NCBI GenBank assembly: GCA_026387805.1
Contig: JAPLKY010000245.1
Span: 1-10,830 of the forward strand
DNA: 10,830 nt
Reading direction: 5' to 3'
Origin: Candidatus Krumholzibacteriia bacterium
GTDB lineage: Bacteria; Krumholzibacteriota; Krumholzibacteriia; Krumholzibacteriales; Krumholzibacteriaceae
The notes under the pieces were generated by a model. The model was not told the origin of the DNA, ran no database searches, and saw only the letters and a list, made by a program, of their open reading frames with translations. The position numbers were made by a program, and so were the translations under genes. This document shows positions 6,484 through 10,830 of the stretch, one piece after another (position 1 is the first letter of the stretch; each line of letters starts with the position of its first letter).

Positions 6484-6887
6484 GCGAAGGGAAATACAGC
6501 GACCGCACCGCGGGGATCGTCGTCACGCACGGGAAGCTCGCCGAGGAGCTCGTCCGCACGGCGGAGCTCATCGTCGGGCCGCAGGAGGATCTTTACGCCG
6601 TTTCGGGCTCGGATCTCTGCGACGAGAGCGTCATCGGCACGATACGTGGGATCCTCGCGCGGCGGAAAGACGCTCACGTGATCGTGTTCGTCGACTACTT
6701 CGGAGGCTCTTGCTGTATCAACAGCGTTCGCGCGGTCGAGGGAGAGACGGGGATCAAGGTCATGAGCGGCGTCAATTTGCCCGTCCTGCTCGCCTTCGCG
6801 ACGAAGCGGGGCACGATGCCGTTCGATGAGATGATCGATCACCTCATCCGCCGCGGCCGCGAGAGCCTGAAGGTGATCGATCTATGA
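6480..6887 (+). CDS. PTS mannose/fructose/sorbose-family EIIA component
   Basis: Product of 135 aa, the usual size for a stand-alone EIIA-Man domain. The phosphorylated histidine is H17 in GIVVTHGKLAEELVRTAELIVG. The later family block VFVDYFGGSCCINS (near residues 76-90) corresponds to the D-L-F-G-G-S-P segment. It accepts phosphate from HPr and passes it to EIIB. The start ATG lies in the 4-bp ATGA overlap with hprK, with no strong Shine-Dalgarno, so translation is probably coupled. In some lineages such EIIA proteins act only as regulators, but here all four EII components follow. Confidence 0.93.
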   Translation: MSEGKYSDRTAGIVVTHGKLAEELVRTAELIVGPQEDLYAVSGSDLCDESVIGTIRGILARRKDAHVIVFVDYFGGSCCINSVRAVEGETGIKVMSGVNLPVLLAFATKRGTMPFDEMIDHLIRRGRESLKVIDL

Positions 6888-7357
6888 TCGTGCTGTTCAG
6901 GGTCGACGATCGCCTCATCCACGGACAGGTCGTTCTCGGATGGGGGGCCGTTCTCAAGCCCGACCGGATCATTCTCGCCGACGACCTCGTCGCCTCGAAC
7001 GAGTGGGAGAGCGGTCTCTACGCGTCGGCGGCGCCTCCCGAGATCAAGATTTCGATACTCGCCCTTACCGAAGCGGCGGCGCAGCTCAAGGCGGGAATCT
7101 TCGAAGGGGAAAAGGTATTCCTCCTCGTGAAGCATCCGAGGAACGTTCTTTCCCTCATGGATCTCGGGCTTCCGGTGAGCGAGATCAACGTCGGCGGGAT
7201 CCATTACCGCGAGGGAAGGGAAAAGGTTCTCGAGAACGTGTACCTCGACGCCGAGGAGCGGGGAATCATGCGGGAGCTCGTGAAGCGGGGGGTGACGCTC
7301 GACGGGAGGGCGCTTCCGTCGAGCAAAACGGTGACGCTCAATTCACGGGTCGTGTAA
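6884..7357 (+). CDS. PTS mannose/fructose/sorbose-family EIIB component
   Basis: Product of 157 aa matching the single-domain EIIB of the mannose family (about 160 aa). The phosphoryl-acceptor histidine is H13 in RVDDRLIHGQVVLGWG, the family signature. The NVGGIHYREGREKVLENVYLD region (about 104-124) matches the conserved N-x-G-G segment. It transfers phosphate from EIIA to the incoming sugar at the EIIC/EIID channel. ATG 6884 overlaps the EIIA stop in ATGA; AAGGTGA is about 8 nt upstream. The stop codon lies inside a small tandem duplication (7349-7387). Confidence 0.95.
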   Translation: MIVLFRVDDRLIHGQVVLGWGAVLKPDRIILADDLVASNEWESGLYASAAPPEIKISILALTEAAAQLKAGIFEGEKVFLLVKHPRNVLSLMDLGLPVSEINVGGIHYREGREKVLENVYLDAEERGIMRELVKRGVTLDGRALPSSKTVTLNSRVV

Positions 7358-7387
7358 GCCGCCGCGATGAGTCGTGTGAGCCGCCGC
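7349..7387 (+). repeat. Tandem near-duplicate of the EIIB gene end
   Basis: A 17-bp segment at 7349-7365 recurs at 7371-7387 with one mismatch (A to G), at a 22-bp period. The first copy contains the EIIB stop TAA and the second has TGA in the matching place. The effect is to lengthen the EIIB-EIIC spacer to 54 nt, whereas all other PTS junctions overlap or nearly so. Confidence 0.55.
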
Positions 7388-7411
7388 CTTGAAAGGAGCG
7401 CCTGAGCGACC

Positions 7412-8110
7412 ATGAATCCCGTCCTATCCGCATCGCTCCTCGCCGGCGCGCTGGCGTTGGATAACCGGTCATCGCTCCGGCTCATGGTCTCGCAGCCCGT
7501 ATGCGGCGGGCTGCTTGCGGGACTCGCGCTCGGAAATCCGCGCGACGGCCTTCTCGCCGGAGCCGTTCTCCAGATGCTGTTTCTCGGCATGATCCCGGTG
7601 CGCGGAATCGGCATGAGCGACCTCGCGCTCGGGGGTGTGGCGGTCTCCTCGCTCTTTATCCTCGCCATGCGATCGGCGGCCGTCGATCCCGCGGCAAAGG
7701 GGCTCGTGTTCCTCATTTCGCTCGCGGCGTCCCTCGGCGTCGCGGCGGCGGGACGCCTCGTGTACCGATTCTGGGAGAGCCGGTCGCACGTCTTCACCGA
7801 CGCTGCCCTTCGGCTCGCCGGCAGGGGGCGTTTCGCCCTCGCCTCGGCGCTCCATTTTTCGACCCTGGCGATACATTTCGCCGTCGGCTTCGCCGTTATG
7901 GCGGCGGTCGTGATCGCGGGGGTGCCGGCCGTCGTCGGCACAGCCGGGGCGGTGTCGGGGAAATGGGCCGAGCCGCTTGCGGGGCTCCCGGTGCTCTTGC
8001 CGTTCATCGGAGCGGGTTCGCTCCTCGCGCTCAATCTCGGGAAGGTGCGCGGTTTTCTCTTCCTGGCCGGATTCTGCACCGTGATGTTGGTGCTGGTTTT
8101 CAGGAGCTGA
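7412..8110 (+). CDS. PTS mannose/sorbose-family EIIC membrane component
   Basis: Product of 232 aa, highly hydrophobic along most of its length, consistent with several membrane segments. The N-terminal block ALDNRSSLRLMVSQP, then GGLLAGLALGNPRDGLLAGAVLQMLFLG (about 14-59) corresponds to the family's Q-P-x-V-x-G-x-x-x-G-x-x-x-G-D region, with N-P in place of G-D. It forms the sugar channel with EIID in the inner membrane. AGGAG (7394-7398) is 13 nt before the ATG, a longer gap than normal; an in-frame TGA at 7403-7405 rules out an earlier start. The substrate cannot be inferred. It is more divergent than EIIB. Confidence 0.85.
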   Translation: MNPVLSASLLAGALALDNRSSLRLMVSQPVCGGLLAGLALGNPRDGLLAGAVLQMLFLGMIPVRGIGMSDLALGGVAVSSLFILAMRSAAVDPAAKGLVFLISLAASLGVAAAGRLVYRFWESRSHVFTDAALRLAGRGRFALASALHFSTLAIHFAVGFAVMAAVVIAGVPAVVGTAGAVSGKWAEPLAGLPVLLPFIGAGSLLALNLGKVRGFLFLAGFCTVMLVLVFRS

Positions 8111-8111
8111 C

Positions 8112-8933
8112 ATGGAGAAGGATCTTCCGCGCGAAGGCATCTGGATCGAGACGGGGAACACGCCCCCCGCCCGGCGGCGCTCGCGCGCGGCGTTCGCGAA
8201 GGAGCACGGCGGCGCGATCTGGAGACTCTTCTTCATCCAGAGCTCCCGCAACGAGCGGACGCTCGACGGACTCGGATTCTTTTCGATCGTCGCGCCGTTC
8301 ATATCGAAATGCTCCCGGCCCGGGGAGGACGCGAAGGAGCTCGCGCGCCGCCACCTCGGGTATTTCAACGCGGGGCTCTACCTTTCGTCCGTCGTCGCCG
8401 GGGTCGTCGTCAATATGGAACAGAGACGCGCCCGCGGCGAACCGGTCGCCGTCGAACGGATCGAGGGCGTCAAGGCGGCCCTCTCCTCGGTACTCGCCGC
8501 GCGGGCCAACTATTATTTCGACGCGCTCCTCGTTCCCCTCGGATTGACAATCGCGAGCATATCTGCTATGTATGGTTCGTACGCCGGACTGATAGCCTTC
8601 CTCGCGCTATACAATTTTTTTCATTTCCAATCCCGGATTGGCGGATATTGCAGGGGCGCCGAGTTGGGTGAGGGTGTGGGAGGGACGTTCGTCGCCCGGC
8701 TCTACCGGGAAGAGCGGCTGATCGGCGGGTGCGCGGCCTTCGCAGGGGGGGTGTTCGCCGCTCTTCTGTTCGTGAAGGCTCGGGGCGCGGGGGGCGTCGG
8801 TTTCGTTGCTTGGGGCGTCGTCGCGTGCGCCGCTTCGGCGGTCCTCGCGAGGAAGCTTTCATTCATGCGGATCGTCGCCGTTCTGTCTGCCGCGACGGCG
8901 ATCTATCTGGTCGTCAGGGGAATCGTGTCATGA
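8112..8933 (+). CDS. PTS mannose/fructose/sorbose-family EIID component
   Basis: Product of 273 aa. The family core is clear: WRLFFIQSSRNERTLDGLGF (about 37-56, like the Q-x-x-x-N-Y-E-R-x-x-G-x-G-F block), then RRHLGYFNAGLYLSSVVAGV and VVNMEQRRARGE (about 78-110). Several hydrophobic spans occupy residues about 150-178 and 200-273. With EIIC it makes the membrane part of the transporter. AGGAG (8102-8106), inside the end of EIIC, is 5 nt before the ATG. The motif usually reading F-F-N-T-H-P-Y is F-N-A-G-L-Y here, so the H-P pair is lost. It ends in an ATGA overlap with HPr. Confidence 0.9.
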   Translation: MEKDLPREGIWIETGNTPPARRRSRAAFAKEHGGAIWRLFFIQSSRNERTLDGLGFFSIVAPFISKCSRPGEDAKELARRHLGYFNAGLYLSSVVAGVVVNMEQRRARGEPVAVERIEGVKAALSSVLAARANYYFDALLVPLGLTIASISAMYGSYAGLIAFLALYNFFHFQSRIGGYCRGAELGEGVGGTFVARLYREERLIGGCAAFAGGVFAALLFVKARGAGGVGFVAWGVVACAASAVLARKLSFMRIVAVLSAATAIYLVVRGIVS

Positions 8934-9202
8934 TTACGGGAAGCGCCAGGGTCAAGAACAAGAATGGAATTCACCTCAGGCTCGCCGGCGAGCTCGTCAA
9001 GGCCGCCGCGAAGTTCCATTCCCACATCTCCGTCGCGAAGGACGGCCAGGAAGTGGACGCGAAGAGCATTCTGGGAGTGGCCGGACTCGGGGCCGAGAAC
9101 GGGGCGGAGCTCTCGTTCAAGGCCGAAGGCGAGGACGAGCAGGAAGCGATCGCATACCTCGTCGACCTTGTCGACAATCAGTTCTCGCAGGAGACCAATT
9201 AG
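8930..9202 (+). CDS. ptsH: Phosphocarrier protein HPr
   Basis: Product of 90 aa, the usual HPr size. It carries phosphate from EI to EIIA. The active loop reads NGIHLRLAGELV: His15 and Arg17 are kept, but the usual H-A-R-P-A is H-L-R-L-A, so Ala16 and Pro18 are both Leu. The regulatory site is intact: Ser46 in DAKSILGVAGLGA, the HprK target. The E-G-E-D-E-Q-E-A stretch near residues 70-77 matches the family's A-x-G-x-D-E-x-x-A. AGGGGA (8916-8921) lies 8 nt before ATG 8930, which sits in ATGA with the EIID stop. I chose this start because it gives a normal HPr N-terminus; the frame is open further upstream only as a shadow of EIID. Confidence 0.94.
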   Translation: MITGSARVKNKNGIHLRLAGELVKAAAKFHSHISVAKDGQEVDAKSILGVAGLGAENGAELSFKAEGEDEQEAIAYLVDLVDNQFSQETN

Positions 9203-10830
9203 TGGACGACGCGAAAAACGATAACAAAGAGATGACCTTCACCGGCATCCCCGCCTCTCCGGGCATCGCCTTCGGCGAAGCGTTCGTCTTCAACGTCGAG
9301 GATCTGCCCGTCGAGGAGGAGCACATAGCCGCCGGCCGGATCGACGCCGAGATCGAGAGGTATCAGGACGCTCTCGCCCGGACGGAGAAGGAGCTGCAGA
9401 GGCTCGTCAGCTCGCTCGAGGAAGAGATCGGGGAGGAGCACGGGAAGATCCTCGATTCGCATCGCATGATACTCAAGGACGAGTTCGTCCGGAGCGAGAC
9501 GATCAAGGTGATCAGGGAGCAGAAGGTCAACGCCGCGTACGCGTTGAGCCTCGTTCTCGATAGGGTGCTGACGACGTTCTCCAACATCAAGGACGAATAT
9601 CTCAAGGAGCGCGGCGAGGATATCCGCGACGTGCGCAGACGCATCATCCGGAATCTCATGGGCCAGAAGGATGAAGGCGTGACGAATCTGCGGAAGAAGG
9701 CGGTCGTCGTCGCCAAATCGCTGACTCCGTCCGACACCGCCGGGTTCAACAAGAGATACGTTCTCGGGTTCGTCACCGACACGGGAGGGAGCACGTCTCA
9801 CGCCGCGATCCTCGCGCGCTCGCAGGGCATTCCCGCGGTCGTCGGCCTCAACGATATGAGCAAGCACGTCAAGCCCCACGACCAGCTCATCGTCGACGGG
9901 ATCACGGGGCACGTCATACTGCACCCGACGGACGAAACGGTGAATACCTACCGCGAGGCGCAGCTGCGATACCGCGACCTCGAAAAGGAGCTTCTCACGC
10001 TGCGCGATTATCCGGCCGTGACTCTCGACGGGCATCAGATCGAGCTCTCGGCGAATATCGAGAACGCGGCCGAGGTCGACGACGTCATCAGTCACGGGGC
10101 GCGGGGCATCGGGCTCTTCCGCACCGAATACTTCTTCATCACGCGAGCGACCCTTCCGGGCGAGGAGGAGCAGTACCGCTACTACGCGAGCGTCGTGAAG
10201 CGCATGCCCTCGGACCCCGTCATCATCCGCACGCTTGACGTCGGCGGCGACAAGATCGCGCGTTGGGTCGGCGATCTCAAGGAAGCGAATCCGTTCATGG
10301 GTTGGCGGGGGATCAGGTTCACGCTGGCGCGGAAGGATATCTTCAAAACGCAGCTCCGGGCCATCTGGCGTGTGAGTGCTCTTGGAAGAGTTAAAATTCT
10401 TTTCCCGATGATTTCCGGCATCGAAGAGATCCGTGAAGCCAAGCGGTTACTGGAAGAGACCCGTCAGGAGCTTTTGACCCAGGGGGTGACGATTGCCGAC
10501 CGGATGGACATTGGGGCGATGATCGAAGTGCCAGCCGCCGCGGTTATTGCCGATCAGCTTGCGCAGGAAGTCAATTATTTCAGTATCGGCACCAACGATT
10601 TGATTCAGTATGCGCTCGCGATTGACCGTTCCAACGAAAGAGTTACATATCTTTACGAACCGTTGCATCCCGCTGTTTTGAGGTTAATCAAAAGAATCGT
10701 GGATCAAGCTCATAAAGCAAAAATTCGTGTGGCCATGTGCGGAGAAATGGCGGGAGATCCTCTTTGTTGTCTGATTCTTTTGGGAATGCAATTGGACGAA
10801 TTAAGTATGAATCACCTGGCGATTCCCAGT
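9202..10830 (+). CDS. ptsI: Phosphoenolpyruvate-protein phosphotransferase (Enzyme I), 3' end missing
   Basis: Frame open for 543 codons to the window end; family members are about 570-590 aa, so roughly 30-45 residues are missing. EI takes phosphate from PEP onto its own histidine and passes it to HPr. The N-terminal HPr-binding domain starts TFTGIPASPGIAFGEAFVF. The phospho-histidine is H200 in GGSTSHAAILARSQGIPAVVG. The C-terminal PEP-binding barrel shows RGIGLFRTEYFF, RTLDVGGDK, NPFMGWRGIRF, FPMISG, FSIGTNDLIQYALAIDR and the VAMCGEMAGDP cysteine motif. GTG 9202 is chosen: AGGAG (9189-9193) is 8 nt upstream and TAGTG overlaps the HPr stop; ATG 9232 is an alternative. From about 10370 GC and codon use change sharply although the protein stays in register (see separate entry). 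Confidence 0.95.
   Translation, partial: MDDAKNDNKEMTFTGIPASPGIAFGEAFVFNVEDLPVEEEHIAAGRIDAEIERYQDALARTEKELQRLVSSLEEEIGEEHGKILDSHRMILKDEFVRSETIKVIREQKVNAAYALSLVLDRVLTTFSNIKDEYLKERGEDIRDVRRRIIRNLMGQKDEGVTNLRKKAVVVAKSLTPSDTAGFNKRYVLGFVTDTGGSTSHAAILARSQGIPAVVGLNDMSKHVKPHDQLIVDGITGHVILHPTDETVNTYREAQLRYRDLEKELLTLRDYPAVTLDGHQIELSANIENAAEVDDVISHGARGIGLFRTEYFFITRATLPGEEEQYRYYASVVKRMPSDPVIIRTLDVGGDKIARWVGDLKEANPFMGWRGIRFTLARKDIFKTQLRAIWRVSALGRVKILFPMISGIEEIREAKRLLEETRQELLTQGVTIADRMDIGAMIEVPAAAVIADQLAQEVNYFSIGTNDLIQYALAIDRSNERVTYLYEPLHPAVLRLIKRIVDQAHKAKIRVAMCGEMAGDPLCCLILLGMQLDELSMNHLAIPS
10370..10830. other. Compositional break inside ptsI
   Basis: By hand count 10381-10830 has 217 G+C of 450 (48%); a sample line before it (10081-10140) has 37 of 60 (62%), typical of the rest. 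Codon use shifts too: TTA and TTG for Leu, AAA for Lys and ATT for Ile become common, which are rare upstream. The reading frame and EI motifs continue without a gap, so the join lies in homologous sequence. Either homologous recombination with ptsI of another lineage, or a chimeric assembly joined at a conserved stretch, would give this. Confidence 0.6.

Noticed and set aside
8627..8641. Perfect 6-bp inverted repeat with a 3-nt loop
   Set aside because: It lies inside the well-supported EIID coding frame, has no U-tract after it, and is of a size expected by chance.
8729..8929. N-terminal extension of HPr in the same open frame
   Set aside because: It overlaps the end of EIID, is Arg/Gly-rich with no homology, and ATG 8930 gives a normal 90-aa HPr with a suitable ribosome binding site.

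Overview
The window reads as chromosomal DNA from a Gram-negative (LPS-bearing) bacterium. It is GC-rich, has tightly packed genes all on the + strand, and prefers G or C at third codon positions. Diderm status rests on genes for Kdo synthesis (kdsD end), lipid A acylation (LpxL-like) and LPS export (lptC, lptB). The order rpoN - hpf - hprK - mannose-family PTS EIIA/B/C/D - HPr - EI is typical of deltaproteobacteria-like lineages and several uncultured diderm phyla. I cannot place it more precisely from sequence alone. No mobile element, CRISPR array, tRNA or rRNA was seen.

Layout. 1-70 is the tail of kdsD. 71-283 is the only real intergenic region. It holds a run of six helically phased 10-bp repeats, a good sigma54-type promoter (233-249) and, overlapping it, a near-consensus sigma70-type promoter (248-276). 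From 284 genes run almost without gaps: lpxL-like acyltransferase, lptC, lptB, rpoN, lipA (broken), hpf, hprK, PTS EIIA, EIIB, EIIC, EIID, HPr and EI. EI is cut by the window end. Several junctions are ATGA or TAGTG overlaps, so the PTS block is probably translated as a coupled unit.

How the genes work together. The first block acylates lipid A and exports LPS. The middle block is a regulatory hub: RpoN (sigma54), a long-form ribosome hibernation factor and HPr kinase/phosphorylase. The last block is a full phosphorelay, EI to HPr to EIIA-Man to EIIB to EIIC/EIID. HPr carries both His15 (EI site) and Ser46 (HprK site). Because rpoN lies downstream of a sigma54-type promoter, autoregulation of the cluster is a plausible inference.

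Main anomalies. (1) lipA has lost 13 nt exactly in its N-terminal cysteine motif, leaving two frames. (2) The last ~460 bp drop from about 62% to 48% GC with different codon use while the EI frame continues, suggesting a recombination or assembly junction inside ptsI. (3) The dual promoter with phased repeats is worth testing. (4) HPr has a modified active-site loop (Pro18 replaced by Leu). Apart from these I see a conserved housekeeping and regulatory cluster, not an obviously new system.
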